64,000 nt of DNA from Rhodopirellula sp. P2 (GCF_028768465.1 NZ_CP118225.1:2957001-3021000), one strand, 5' to 3'; positions 16,487 through 25,578 are shown, counted from the first letter of the stretch. Made by a program: numbers and translations. The notes: generated from the letters alone by a model not told the origin.

Positions 16487-17686
16487 TCAGGCCGACGGAG
16501 GGTCTCCGTCGGCGACGCGATCGATGGCGTGGGTGATCCAGCCGCCGCCGAGGACTCGTTCCCCGTCGTAAACGACCGCGGCTTGGCCCGGTGCGACCGC
16601 GGCTTGGGGATCGTCGAACAGGACCTTCATCTGGGTTGAGTCGGATGCGTCGATCACGACATGGCCGGGATGAGGCTGTCCGTTGTAGCGAATCTGGATG
16701 CCGACGGATTTGGCATCCGCAAGCTCTTCAGGGGGCACAAACCAATTGCATTGATCGGCCATCAGTCCGGGGCGTAGCAGTTCTTTTGCCAACCCGATCA
16801 CAACACGCCGGGTGTCCGGTTCAATGCGAATCACAAAGTGTGGCTCGCCCATGGCGACGCCGAGTCTCTTGCGTTGGCCAATCGTGAAGGCTTCGAATCC
16901 GTTGTGTTCGCCGACGACTTTGCCACCGGTGGTCACGATTTCTCCGGCGGTTGCGCCGACCATCTCGGGACGTCGAGACTTCACAAAGTCGCTGTGGTGA
17001 CCTTGGGTGACGAAGCAGATCTCTTGGCTGTCCTTTTTGTCTGAAACGCCCAGTCCGAGCGAGGTTGCCATGTCGCGAATTTCGGGTTTGGTGAAGTCGC
17101 CGACCGGCAGCATCATGCGGGGCAAGCGAGCTGGGTCGATGCCAAACAACGCGTACGATTGATCCTTGTGGCCGTCCAGGCCGCGATGCAGTTCGGATCT
17201 GCCGTTGGCGTGCACCATTCGGGCGTAGTGCCCTGTCGCGACGAACTCGGCGTCGACACCATCGGCGTAATCGAACAAACGTCCGAATTTGATCCAGTGA
17301 TTGCACTTCACGCACGGATTGGGTGTTCGCGCGGCGAGGTAATCGTCGACGAAGTAGTCGACAATCTTTCGGAAGTCTTCTTGCAGGTCGAGGGAGTAAA
17401 ACGGAATCCCCATCGACATCGCGACCCGGCGAGCGTCGGCGGCATCGGTTGCGCTGCAGCAACCCTGTTTGTGATCAGCTCGTTTGCCACCCGTGGACTC
17501 GCCCAGCACAGGAAGATTCAGGGGGTTGGCGTTTTGGGGTTCGTCGGAATCGATTCGGCAGGCGGCAGCGGAGGCTTCGCCGTGGCGCATGAAGACTCCG
17601 ATCACCTCGTGACCGTCACGCAACAACAGGTGGGCCGCGACGCTGGAATCAACGCCGCCACTCATCGCGAGAACCACGCGAGACAT
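16487..17686 (-). CDS. mnmA: tRNA-specific 2-thiouridylase MnmA
   Basis: MnmA makes the 2-thio group of wobble uridine 34 in tRNA-Lys, -Glu and -Gln, using sulfur delivered by relay proteins and ATP. The start MSRVVLAMSGGVDSSVAAHL places the PP-loop SGGVDSS at the N-terminus, as expected; the earlier in-frame ATG adds an unlikely leader. The catalytic cysteines are visible in TPNPCVKCNHWIKF and in KDSQEICFVTQGHHSDF. A segment of about 30 residues after MRHGEAS is an insertion relative to the E. coli protein. The length, 399 residues, is slightly long because of it. It is divergent from prfB, with 97 bases between the starts. A hairpin of nine-base arms (ccgacggag/ctccgtcgg) overlaps its stop codon. 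Confidence 0.95.
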   Translation of the reverse strand: MSRVVLAMSGGVDSSVAAHLLLRDGHEVIGVFMRHGEASAAACRIDSDEPQNANPLNLPVLGESTGGKRADHKQGCCSATDAADARRVAMSMGIPFYSLDLQEDFRKIVDYFVDDYLAARTPNPCVKCNHWIKFGRLFDYADGVDAEFVATGHYARMVHANGRSELHRGLDGHKDQSYALFGIDPARLPRMMLPVGDFTKPEIRDMATSLGLGVSDKKDSQEICFVTQGHHSDFVKSRRPEMVGATAGEIVTTGGKVVGEHNGFEAFTIGQRKRLGVAMGEPHFVIRIEPDTRRVVIGLAKELLRPGLMADQCNWFVPPEELADAKSVGIQIRYNGQPHPGHVVIDASDSTQMKVLFDDPQAAVAPGQAAVVYDGERVLGGGWITHAIDRVADGDPPSA

Positions 17687-17783
17687 GTAGAATCCGTTTT
17701 CTAAGAAAAAAATTTGGCGGACCTTGCACACGCTGTGCACGGCCTCGCCGGCTCACCATCATATCCGAGAGGGACATTTCGTC

Positions 17784-18909
17784 ATGGACGCTGAATTGAC
17801 GCAACGCAGTCAAGCGATTCGCAGCCGCCTGGTCCAGCTACAGGACTCTCTTTGACCACGCTGGCAAGAACCAAGCGATCAAAAAGATCGAAGCCCAAAT
17901 GGGGGCGCCTGATTTCTGGAACGACAGTGAAGCGGCTCAAAAGGTCGTGATGCAACTCAAGGGTCTCAAGGGAATTGTCTCTCCTTTGAATGAGCTTGAG
18001 TCCTCCGCGGAAGACTTGGAAGCCCTCTTCGAGATGGCAGAGGACGATGATTCCATTGTCGATGAGGTTCGGTCGGAGATCGATCGCCTGGAGGGTGTCC
18101 TGGATGACTTGGAATTGAAGGCTTTGCTGAACGGGCCGAACGATTCCGCTGGTGCGATTGTGACCATCAACGCTCGCGATGGCGGGACGGATGCGAACGA
18201 TTGGGCTGATATGCTGCTTCGGATGTACTCCGCTTGGGCGGTGGGGCAGGAATACAAAATTGAGTTGCTGGACCGTCAAGAAAACGAGGAGGCGGGAATC
18301 AACCATGCCTCGATCGCGGTTCGGGGGCCGATGGCGTATGGCTATCTCAAGGGCGAGGAAGGCATGCACCGGTTAGTTCGGATCAGTCCGTTCAACAGCG
18401 AAAGCAAACGCCAGACGAGCTTTGCTGCGGTGAGTGTTTCGCCTGAAATCGATGATTCGTTTGAAGTGAACATCGAAAAGAAGGATGTTCGCGAAGACAC
18501 TTACCGGGCCAGTGGAGCGGGTGGTCAGCACGTCAACAAGACGGACAGTGCGATTCGGTTGACACACATCCCGACCAACACGGTCGTGCAATGTCAGAAC
18601 CAGCGAAGTCAGCACCAAAACCGGGACACCGCCTGGAAGATGCTGCGGGCCAAGTTGGCACGAATCGAGGAGGAACGCCGTGAAGCGGAGGAAGCCAAGA
18701 AGTACGAGACTCAGGCAAGAACCGGTTTCGGGAGCCAGATTCGCAACTACTTCTTGCACCCTGATCAACGCGTCAAGGACGCTCGGACGGGGCATTACGT
18801 TGGCAACTTCAACAGTGTGCTCGACGGCAGTGAACTGCAAGGGTTCTTCGACTCGTTCCTGCGTTTGAAGGCTGGGAAGACAGAAGCCGTCCAGTCCGAC
18901 GACGACTGA
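17784..18909 (+). CDS. prfB: Peptide chain release factor 2 with programmed +1 frameshift
   Basis: RF2 recognises UGA and UAA stop codons and triggers release of the finished peptide. The gene starts with ATG at 17784, preceded by gagaggg. A short first frame of 23 codons ends at TGA 17853-17855, and the +1 frame continues LDHAGKNQAIKKIEAQMG. The full product is about 374 residues. The catalytic GGQ lies in RASGAGGQHVNKTDSAIRLT, and the RF2-type anticodon region precedes it; a stop-recognition SPF motif is present in ISPFNSESKR. The first frame alone would give a nonsense peptide, so the shift is required. A bidirectional terminator follows. Confidence 0.96.
17838..17856 (+). other. prfB: prfB autoregulatory +1 frameshift site
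   Basis: The sequence ctacaggactctctttgacc contains the slippery CTT followed by in-frame TGA and C, the context conserved in most bacterial prfB genes. An AGGA element lies upstream and can act as an internal Shine-Dalgarno. Low RF2 causes slow termination at TGA and favours the shift, so RF2 controls its own level. Confidence 0.92.
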
Positions 18910-18913
18910 TTCA

Positions 18914-18999
18914 GGTGGTGGATCCACCACTTCACTGGATCAACCCAAGGACCCAAAAAAAGACCTGCGAGGACAATGAAGTCCTCGCAGGTCAAGTTT
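18914..18999. terminator. Bidirectional terminator between prfB and the Met/Gly-rich gene
   Basis: A 13-base perfect stem (gacctgcgaggac and gtcctcgcaggtc, 6-base loop) lies at about 18962-18993. It is followed by aagtttggtttt on the plus strand and by a run of T on the minus strand (aaaaaaa on plus). A separate palindrome gtggtggatccaccac sits at 18915-18930. The stem serves two convergent genes. Confidence 0.85.
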
Positions 19000-19053
19000 G
19001 GTTTTCTCGTTGGTGATTGCGTTCTGGGCGATCACTCGGTGACAAGCTGCTGT

Positions 19054-19974
19054 TCAGCTGCCGTAGTTGTTGTCCAAGGTCAGGCCGCCTTCGGTCTTCT
19101 CGCCTGACTCCAGTTTGTCCTGGTAATTCTGGGCGATGCGTTTGACTTCGCCGACCACGTTGGATGCGGCACGCAGCTCAAAGGCGGTGAAGTAAGGTTC
19201 GTTGCCGGTGTACTGGCTTTCCTTGCGATTCTTCTCTGCCAGTTCGCTCCATGACATCTTGTCGGTCAGGTGCCATGTTGCGGCTTGGGCCGTGTTTTGA
19301 GCGATGAGTCCATTGCCCAGGGCTTCGCACAAGGCCGTCACGGCAGGGTCTTTGGTGACTTGGTCGAGTGGCGCGATGGTGTATTTCATTTTGGCATTGG
19401 GTTCCGGTTTGCCATGTTCGAGGCAAACGGTGTTGAGAGCCATTTTGGTCGTGCGTCCAGGTGCGACTCGCATGAAGCCACCCATGCCGCCGCCCATGCC
19501 ACCCATGCCGCCGCCCATTCCGCCGCCCATGCCACCACCCATACCGCCGCCCATGCCGCCGCCGCCGCCCATGGCTTGACCGCCACCGCCACCGCCGCCC
19601 ATGCCGCCGCCCATTCCACCACCCATGCCGCCGCCCATCCCACCACCCATGCCGCCCATCATGCCTTGAGCAAGAACTGGAACGCCAGCGAAGGCGGCGG
19701 GAACGTGGATGTGCAGAGGTTTGTCAGTCAGGTTCTTGACCAACAAGTTGGCTTTTGCAGACGATTGAGGGATGAATTTGGCCTCAACCGTTCCGGCTTC
19801 CATGGCCTCGAACAAGCCATTGACGACGGTTTCTTCACCGCCAGCATTGGCGTTGGAGGGTGAAGCAAGTCCCGCGATGGCGAAACCGAGAGCGGCAACG
19901 CACATCAGAGAGGTCATTCCGGAGAACGAAACTGGGGTGCGACGAGAGAAGAAGTGGCGATTCACGGTCAACAT
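19054..19974 (-). CDS. Secreted protein with Met/Gly-rich low-complexity region
   Basis: The start MLTVNRHFFSRRTPVSFSGM gives 306 residues with an N-terminal signal-like segment (MTSLMCVAALGFAIAGLASPSNANA) and a likely cleavage after ANA. Residues about 95-165 are a low-complexity array of MGGG units. The parts before (IPQSSAKANLLVKNLTDKPL) and after (GFMRVAPGRTTKMALNTVCLEHG) look like an ordinary folded domain interrupted by the array. I recognise no named family. A candidate promoter lies about 200 bases upstream. The methionines might bind metal or take part in interactions; that is speculation. Confidence 0.75.
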   Translation of the reverse strand: MLTVNRHFFSRRTPVSFSGMTSLMCVAALGFAIAGLASPSNANAGGEETVVNGLFEAMEAGTVEAKFIPQSSAKANLLVKNLTDKPLHIHVPAAFAGVPVLAQGMMGGMGGGMGGGMGGGMGGGMGGGGGGGQAMGGGGGMGGGMGGGMGGGMGGGMGGMGGGMGGFMRVAPGRTTKMALNTVCLEHGKPEPNAKMKYTIAPLDQVTKDPAVTALCEALGNGLIAQNTAQAATWHLTDKMSWSELAEKNRKESQYTGNEPYFTAFELRAASNVVGEVKRIAQNYQDKLESGEKTEGGLTLDNNYGS

Positions 19975-20163
19975 CCTGAGAATCAGTGTGCAGGGAGAAG
20001 GAATGGTCGGGCGCTGAAGACAAGATGGATTTTCGATGGCGAGATCCACCCTTGATTCGGCGCCGCAGGCGATCAGTCCCGCGGCCAAAGTGTCCTCCAC
20101 GATTGAATGCAGGCGGCAATTCAGGGGATGGAGGGCTGGACCGGGAGCGATCTGGGTCGAATC

Positions 20164-20192
20164 AGTATACTTGGTTGCCGTGCCCGCACCAA
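20164..20192 (-). promoter_or_regulatory. Candidate sigma-70-type promoter for the Met/Gly-rich gene
   Basis: On the minus strand TTGGTG (-35) is separated by 17 bases from TATACT (-10). This would give a leader of about 180 bases before the start at 19974. The rest of 19975-20278 shows nothing else. Planctomycete promoter consensus is not well defined, so this is a candidate only. Confidence 0.4.
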
Positions 20193-20278
20193 ATTTTCTT
20201 CCAGCGTTCCCGTCGCATTTGCAGGGGAAATTGACGGCATTGGTGCTGGGATCCCGCCCCCGATTCGCTGGCGGGGAG

Positions 20279-21448
20279 TCAGCCGTCCTGCCCGCGGACA
20301 CTTTGCCGGTATTGCCCAGGGGTCATCCCCAGATCGCGTTTGAACACGTAGTGCATGTATTCCGGGTGATCGAACCCTGCCCGGTAGGCGATTTGTTCGG
20401 CTGCCATTTCGGTGGTGACCAAAAGTTCTCGGACGCGTTTGAGTTGAACGTTGCGGATTTCCTGCTGCGGTGTGCGTCCCAGGTAGCGACGCAGTTGCCG
20501 TTCGAGGGTGCTGCGGCTGACCGCAACGTTTTGCAGGACTTCGTCGACCGTCAGGCCTTCGCAAGCGTGTTGCCGGATGTAGGCCAGGGCCGACGCGACT
20601 TCGGGATGATCGATGGCAACGACATCGGTGGACAGCCGAGTCGCGACGCCAGTGGGGGCCACGACTTGCTGTGATTCGTGGTGCGATTCGCCCTTCATCC
20701 GGCGGGACAAGCGTTCTGCGGCCAGGAAGCCGACCGCTTCCGCGTTGGGAATCACGCTGGACAGTGGCGGCTGGCAGAATTGGCAAAGCAGTTCGTCGTT
20801 GTCGGCCCCGATCACGGCGACTTCTTCCGGCACGGTCAGTTCCAAGGTGGAGCAAACGGCCAGGACATGTTGGCCGCGAAGGTCATTGCAGGTGAAGATT
20901 CCGCAGGGTTTTGGCAACGCTTGCAGCCAATCCGCAATTGCTTGTTGGTCCTCTTCCCAGGGTCGGGCCAAGTTCATCCAGGGCGAGTTGAAGGAATCGC
21001 ACTGGCATCCTTCTTGTTGGACCGTTTTCGCGAACGCTTCTTGGCGTCGATGCGACCAGGCTTCGAAATCAAAGCCGCAGAATCCGAAGTGTTGGAATCC
21101 GCGTTCCATCAGGTGGCGGGCGGCCATTTCACCAATTTTGGCGTCATCGCTGCGGACGTGCGCCTTGTCGACTTCGCTGCGGTCATTCAATTCGATGACC
21201 GGAATGTTCCGCAGGACCGCGGCCTCGATCATTTCATTGGTGGATCCTCGCGAGATGATCCCGTCGCCTTGCCAATCGTTCAGCCAGGCCGGTGGCGACG
21301 TCATGAGGTCGCGCTGTTCGAGGAAGACGGACCAATCTTCTTGCGTTCGCATGAAACGCATGATTCCAGATAGCACTTCACGTCCGTAAACAGTCGCGGT
21401 CTCGACCATCAACGCCACGTGAGGTTTGGAGCGAGCAGGTTTGTTCAA
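20279..21448 (-). CDS. XylR-type AraC-family transcriptional regulator
   Basis: The protein has 389 residues. The N-terminal two thirds resemble a LacI-type periplasmic-binding-protein sensor (ALMVETATVYGREVLSGIMR, DGIISRG, GFCGFDFEAWSHRRQEAF, VAVIGADNDELLCQ). The C-terminal ~110 residues are an AraC-type double helix-turn-helix (VSRSTLERQLRRYLGRTP, AYRAGFDHPEYMHYVFKRDLG). This domain order is that of XylR from enteric bacteria, which senses xylose. Many planctomycete paralogs sense other sugars, so the ligand is unknown. The gene is monocistronic and convergent with nothing close; its own targets cannot be identified, although a sugar transporter gene lies about 1.2 kb away. Confidence 0.88.
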   Translation of the reverse strand: MNKPARSKPHVALMVETATVYGREVLSGIMRFMRTQEDWSVFLEQRDLMTSPPAWLNDWQGDGIISRGSTNEMIEAAVLRNIPVIELNDRSEVDKAHVRSDDAKIGEMAARHLMERGFQHFGFCGFDFEAWSHRRQEAFAKTVQQEGCQCDSFNSPWMNLARPWEEDQQAIADWLQALPKPCGIFTCNDLRGQHVLAVCSTLELTVPEEVAVIGADNDELLCQFCQPPLSSVIPNAEAVGFLAAERLSRRMKGESHHESQQVVAPTGVATRLSTDVVAIDHPEVASALAYIRQHACEGLTVDEVLQNVAVSRSTLERQLRRYLGRTPQQEIRNVQLKRVRELLVTTEMAAEQIAYRAGFDHPEYMHYVFKRDLGMTPGQYRQSVRGQDG

Positions 21449-21520
21449 CGCGCGTCCTTCAACAGTAAAGTCAGTTGATTAGATAAGGCGATCGGAATCG
21501 CAGAGGAGAGTGTGATCGCG

Positions 21521-22273
21521 TCAGTTCGATTCCGCAAATTGCGAGGGCGCTTCTTCGTTGCCGGGAACGCTTTCGGATTGTTCGGACTCGCGTTTTTTGC
21601 GACCACTGATCGGAACCGCCAAGGGACCGCCAAACGCGTCGTAAACCACTAAAAAGTTCAGCAGCCCTGCGATCATCGTGTACCAGGTGCCCATTTCGTA
21701 GCCCGAGCCACGGCGGGCATACCAGGCGGCGACTTCATCGGCCTCGGATTCATCGACGGGACGGTGCGGGGGCGCCATGAAGCCGTTCCACAGTGGTTCG
21801 TAGTCCTGACGAGTTCGCCCGCGGTTGTCGGTCGCCAGTCGCATTCGATTGCCCTGAACCAGGGCGGGAAGTGCGGCGGAGCCCACTCCGGCTTGGAGGA
21901 AATAGTGCCAGCGTTTGTCGCCGGGATACCAGGAGGCGTAGACAACGTGAAAGCCGCCCAGTGCAAATCCCAGGGTCCAGATCGAGAGAATGCTGATCAC
22001 GAACAAGGTGCCCTTGGTGTGGCGACCTTGGTAGTAATGCCCGGCTCCGGGCACCAACCAAGCCAAGAAAGCTGCCAAATAGCGATTCCGCAAGTTGACT
22101 TGGATCCCGTCGACCTCGATCTGAGTGTCGCCGTTGAACACCTTGGGATTGACCTGAATGGGTTCGTTTTTGGTGGGGGAGCTGTTCTCGGAGGCTTGCT
22201 TTGGCTCGGAGCCGTTGGAACTCGCGCCTGCGGTGGTCTCAGCGTCTCGGGATCTGCGTGAACGTTGGGCCAT
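21521..22273 (-). CDS. DUF6677-like membrane protein
   Basis: The start MAQRSRRSRDAETTAGASSN gives 250 residues: a charged disordered N-terminus of about 60 residues, then hydrophobic segments around NRYLAAFLAWLVPGAGHYYQ and GTLFVISILSIWTLGFALGG, and a last one near GTWYTMIAGLLNFLVVYDAF. The WLVPGAGHYYQGR motif is typical of small membrane proteins of planctomycetes that I recall as DUF6677; the same kind of motif occurs in TM2-domain-like proteins. No function is known. It is divergent from the symporter gene. Confidence 0.6.
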   Translation of the reverse strand: MAQRSRRSRDAETTAGASSNGSEPKQASENSSPTKNEPIQVNPKVFNGDTQIEVDGIQVNLRNRYLAAFLAWLVPGAGHYYQGRHTKGTLFVISILSIWTLGFALGGFHVVYASWYPGDKRWHYFLQAGVGSAALPALVQGNRMRLATDNRGRTRQDYEPLWNGFMAPPHRPVDESEADEVAAWYARRGSGYEMGTWYTMIAGLLNFLVVYDAFGGPLAVPISGRKKRESEQSESVPGNEEAPSQFAESN

Positions 22274-22629
22274 GAGTGATTGGGGACTGACGAAAATTCG
22301 GAATGCGGGCAAATGCCCAAACGGAGGGGCAGGCTTGAAGCATGTCATTTTGCGAGATTCAGCCCGTGGGCGATAGCCAGTCCCTCCAATTCCGGAGATT
22401 GGATCTTCAATTCAGTGATTTGGTCCACCCGGCCCGGGGGCGGCTTGCGGGGCAAAATGTCTTAGGGCGAGAGGGTGGTTCGGGGAAGCCTGTTCGCGTG
22501 GGGTTCAGGCGGATGGTGATTGAAGGGGCCATCCGGGCCACTTGCATGTGCTGAACGGCAGAAAATAGTTCGTGGAGGATGTAAGGGGTGTGGTGACGCT
22601 GTATGGTATGTCGTCTCGCTGAAACTCCA
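22274..22629. other. Divergent intergenic region with no gene
   Basis: It separates the DUF6677-like gene (minus) from the symporter (plus) and must contain the promoters of both. Apart from the palindrome just upstream of the symporter, I see no clear element. Confidence 0.4.
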
Positions 22630-22642
22630 TTGCATGATGCAA
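22630..22642. promoter_or_regulatory. Candidate operator palindrome upstream of the symporter gene
   Basis: TTGCATGATGCAA is a perfect inverted repeat with six-base arms around one base. It ends 15 bases before the start codon at 22658. The position in the leader suggests a repressor site, but no matching regulator can be named. Confidence 0.3.
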
Positions 22643-22657
22643 CCCCCGAGGATGTCC

Positions 22658-24313
22658 ATGAACACCACCACGCTCGTTTCCTTTCTGTTCTTCACTGGTT
22701 TGGTAGCGTTTCTGACATGGTGGAAGACGCGTGGCAGCGACGTGGACACCGATGAGGGCTATTTCTTAGCCGGTCGTTCGCTCACCGGCGTCTTCATCGC
22801 GGGAAGTTTGCTGCTGACCAATTTGTCGACGGAGCAATTGGTGGGGCTCAACGCAGACTCCTTCAGCGATGGGCTGTCGGTGATGTGCTGGGAAGTGGTC
22901 GCGGGGATCTCGCTGGTGGTTTTGGCGTTGGTGTTCTTGCCTCGGTATTTGAAATCCGGGATCGCGACGATCCCGCAGTTTCTGGAGGAACGCTACGGTC
23001 GCGGGGTGCGAGCGCTGACGGCGGCGATCTTTATCGTTGCCTACATGCTGATCCTGTTGCCGTTTGTCTTGTTTTTGGGCGCCAACGGGCTCAACAGCAT
23101 GTTGTCGCTTCATGTTCGGTTCGGGGTGACTGACTACCAGATGATTTGGATGCTGCTGGTGTTCATCGCATCGCTGGGCGGTGCCTACGCGATTTTTGGT
23201 GGATTGCGAGCCATCGCGGTTTCCGACACGTTCAACGGTGCCGGGTTGTTGGTTGGTGGTTTGATGATCACGTACTTTTCGCTGCAGGTTGTCGCTGGAG
23301 ACGAAGGCGGAATCGGGGGGGCGCTTCAGAAGATTCATGAAGCGGATCCCGACGCGTTTCGGTCACTGGGTGCGGCGGACGAATCGACTCACTGGCCAAC
23401 GTTGTTCACGGGAGTGTTGCTACTCAATTTCTTTTACTGGACCACCAACCAGCAGATCATTCAGCGAACTTTTGGGGCGAAGAATTTGGCGGAGGGTCAA
23501 AAGGGAGTTTTGCTGGCCGCGTTCTTTAAGATCTTGGCCCCGTTGATTCTCGTGTTGCCTGGGATCGCAGCGGCTTATTTGGTCATCACCGCCGAGGACC
23601 AGCAAATGATCGATGCCGTCGGGTTGAACGCGGAAGGCAATTGGAAGTCCAGTCAGGCTTATGGTGCGTTGGTCGCACGCGTGTTGCCGGAATGGTTGCT
23701 CGGATTCTTTGCGGCGGTGGTGATCGGTTCGATTCTTTCGACGTTCAACTCGGTGTTGAACTCGGCGGCGACGCTGTTCTCCTTGGACGTCTACAAGCAA
23801 TACATTCGGCCGGATGCGACCACGAAGCAGGTGCGTTTTTCGGGGCAGATTTGCAGTTTCGTCGTTGCCATTTTTGCTGTCATCGCGGCACCGTTGGTCT
23901 TTTATGGACGTGACGGTGTCTTCAGTTTCTTCCAAGGGCTCAACGGCGTTTACTTCATCCCATTGGCCTCGGTGATTCTGTTGGGGTTGTTCCACAAGAC
24001 TGCTGACGGGCGATCCGCGATGGTCGCGTTGATCGTCGGTTTGGTGCTGATGGTGATCGGGACCTTCCGCAGCGGCGGCGACGACGGTTGGCTCGTTTCT
24101 ATCTTCGGCAATGGGTTTCACTACATGGGGGCGGTGTTTGTCCTGTTGGTCGCCCTGCAGTTGGTGATGGTTGCGATCGGGATTCGTCGGGATTCGCCTT
24201 ACGAACAACGCGATGCCAAATTGGTTGACTTGACCCCGTGGAAACCGGCCCCGTACGTCGGCGGCGTTTTGGTTCTGCTGTGCTTGGGCGTCTACGCCTA
24301 CTTCGCCATTTAG
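22658..24313 (+). CDS. Sodium/solute symporter (SSS family), SGLT-like
   Basis: The start MNTTTLVSFLFFTGLVAFLT is preceded by gagg at good spacing; the longer in-frame extension is unlikely. The 551-residue protein has about 14 hydrophobic segments. SSS-type sequences are visible: GYFLAGRSLTGVFIAGSLLLTNLSTEQLVGLN, ATIPQFLEERYGRGVR, FYWTTNQQIIQRTFGAKNLAEGQKG and GSILSTFNSVLNSAATLFSLDVYK. This resembles the SGLT/sugar branch of the family that couples sodium entry to uptake. The next gene encodes a secreted aldose 1-epimerase, which supports a hexose or related sugar as substrate; that is an inference. Confidence 0.88.
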   Translation: MNTTTLVSFLFFTGLVAFLTWWKTRGSDVDTDEGYFLAGRSLTGVFIAGSLLLTNLSTEQLVGLNADSFSDGLSVMCWEVVAGISLVVLALVFLPRYLKSGIATIPQFLEERYGRGVRALTAAIFIVAYMLILLPFVLFLGANGLNSMLSLHVRFGVTDYQMIWMLLVFIASLGGAYAIFGGLRAIAVSDTFNGAGLLVGGLMITYFSLQVVAGDEGGIGGALQKIHEADPDAFRSLGAADESTHWPTLFTGVLLLNFFYWTTNQQIIQRTFGAKNLAEGQKGVLLAAFFKILAPLILVLPGIAAAYLVITAEDQQMIDAVGLNAEGNWKSSQAYGALVARVLPEWLLGFFAAVVIGSILSTFNSVLNSAATLFSLDVYKQYIRPDATTKQVRFSGQICSFVVAIFAVIAAPLVFYGRDGVFSFFQGLNGVYFIPLASVILLGLFHKTADGRSAMVALIVGLVLMVIGTFRSGGDDGWLVSIFGNGFHYMGAVFVLLVALQLVMVAIGIRRDSPYEQRDAKLVDLTPWKPAPYVGGVLVLLCLGVYAYFAI

Positions 24314-24424
24314 GATGTTCCGTTCATCGCAGCGTTCAAGCGACGACGCCGTGGTTGATCCAGCAGTCGTCGCAAAATCAGCTTTCCTTTTAAACTCAAG
24401 TCCATTGCTTCTTGGAGAATTCGT

Positions 24425-25552
24425 ATGAACCGACTCATTGCACATTGGTTTGCGGGTGTGTTGATGATTGGATGCCTTGCCATTCCTGGGCTGGCACAAG
24501 ATCAGATGCAGGTCGAGGACTTTGATTCGATCGAGCTGTACACACTCGAAAACAAGTCCGGCGCCAAGGTTCAGATCACCAACTTTGGTGCGATCGTGAC
24601 CTCCATCGTGGTGCCTGATCGCGACGGAACGCTGGGCGACGTGGCGCTGGGGTATGACTCGGTTGAAAGCTACATCAACGCGGTCGACAAGCCCTACTTC
24701 GGTGCGGTGGTCGGACGTTACGGGAACCGAATCGCCAAGGGGGAGTTCACGCTGGACGGGGAGACCTATTCATTGGCGACCAACAACGGTCCCAATCACT
24801 TGCACGGTGGCGTGATTGGATTTGACAAAGTCGTCTGGGATGCGGTGCCCACGGCGGTCAACGGAAAGCCAGCCTTGAAGATGACCTACCTCGCGAAAGA
24901 TGGTGAAGAGGGGTACCCCGGCAATCTGGACATCGCGGTCACTTACCAGTGGACGGATGAGAATGAATTGATCGTCCGCTACGAAGCGACCACGGACAAA
25001 GCCACCCCGATCAACCTGACCCAGCACACCTATTTCAACTTGGCCGGTGAGGGCAACGGGACCATCCTCGATCACGAGCTGATGTTGAACGCTTCGAAAT
25101 TCACTCCGGTTGATTCAACCTTGATTCCCACCGGCGAATTGCGAGAAGTGGAGGGGACGCCGTTTGATTTTCGAAAGGCGAAAGCGATTGGACGCGACAT
25201 CGCTGTCGACAACGAGCAACTTGAATTCGGAATGGGGTACGATCACAACTTTGTGCTCGATCCTTCGGGTGAGCCTGGCGAAATGCTGTGGGCAGCTCGC
25301 GTCTTGGAGCCGACATCAGGGCGTGTGATGGAGGTTCGCACCACTGAACCGGGGATCCAGTTCTATTGCGGGAACTTCTTGGATGGTCGTTTGGAAGGGA
25401 AGTCGGGCAAACCTTACGTGCACCGGGGAGGGTTCTGCTTGGAGACTCAGCACTTCCCCGACAGCCCCAATCAACCGACGTTTCCATCGGCGATTTTGAA
25501 GCCGGGTGAGAAGTACGACACGACAACGGTGTTCCGTTTCTCGACAAAATGA
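24425..25552 (+). CDS. galM: Secreted aldose 1-epimerase (galactose mutarotase)
   Basis: The enzyme interconverts alpha and beta anomers of sugars such as galactose and glucose. The 375-residue sequence has an N-terminal signal peptide (MNRLIAHWFAGVLMIGCLAIPGLAQ, cleaved after the LAQ motif), so it probably acts outside the cytoplasm. Family motifs are NNGPNHLHGGVIGFDKVVWD (catalytic His), NLTQHTYFNLAGEG (catalytic His), GYDHNFVLD, and TTEPGIQFYCGNFLDG followed by GFCLETQHFPDSPNQP with the catalytic Glu. Cytoplasmic mutarotases belong to the Leloir pathway; an exported form next to an SSS symporter suggests preparation of the anomer that the transporter prefers. A hairpin terminator follows. 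Confidence 0.93.
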   Translation: MNRLIAHWFAGVLMIGCLAIPGLAQDQMQVEDFDSIELYTLENKSGAKVQITNFGAIVTSIVVPDRDGTLGDVALGYDSVESYINAVDKPYFGAVVGRYGNRIAKGEFTLDGETYSLATNNGPNHLHGGVIGFDKVVWDAVPTAVNGKPALKMTYLAKDGEEGYPGNLDIAVTYQWTDENELIVRYEATTDKATPINLTQHTYFNLAGEGNGTILDHELMLNASKFTPVDSTLIPTGELREVEGTPFDFRKAKAIGRDIAVDNEQLEFGMGYDHNFVLDPSGEPGEMLWAARVLEPTSGRVMEVRTTEPGIQFYCGNFLDGRLEGKSGKPYVHRGGFCLETQHFPDSPNQPTFPSAILKPGEKYDTTTVFRFSTK

Positions 25553-25578
25553 TCCAGGCAATTTTTCAGTCACTCACG

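Noticed and set aside
14646-16571. 641-codon open frame on the plus strand
   Set aside because: It is antisense to RHS copy 2 and the downstream repeats; the Val/Gly/Ala-rich product has no family features and is a by-product of the GC-rich YD repeats.
17899-18909. prfB starting at an internal ATG
   Set aside because: It would omit the first ~38 residues of RF2 that are encoded upstream across the frameshift site.
19270-19863. His/Ala-rich open frame on the plus strand
   Set aside because: It is the complement of the Met/Gly repeat array and has no independent support.
22520-22657. Longer symporter start
   Set aside because: The extra 46 residues are Cys/Gly-rich and unlike the family; the ATG at 22658 has a gagg at correct spacing.
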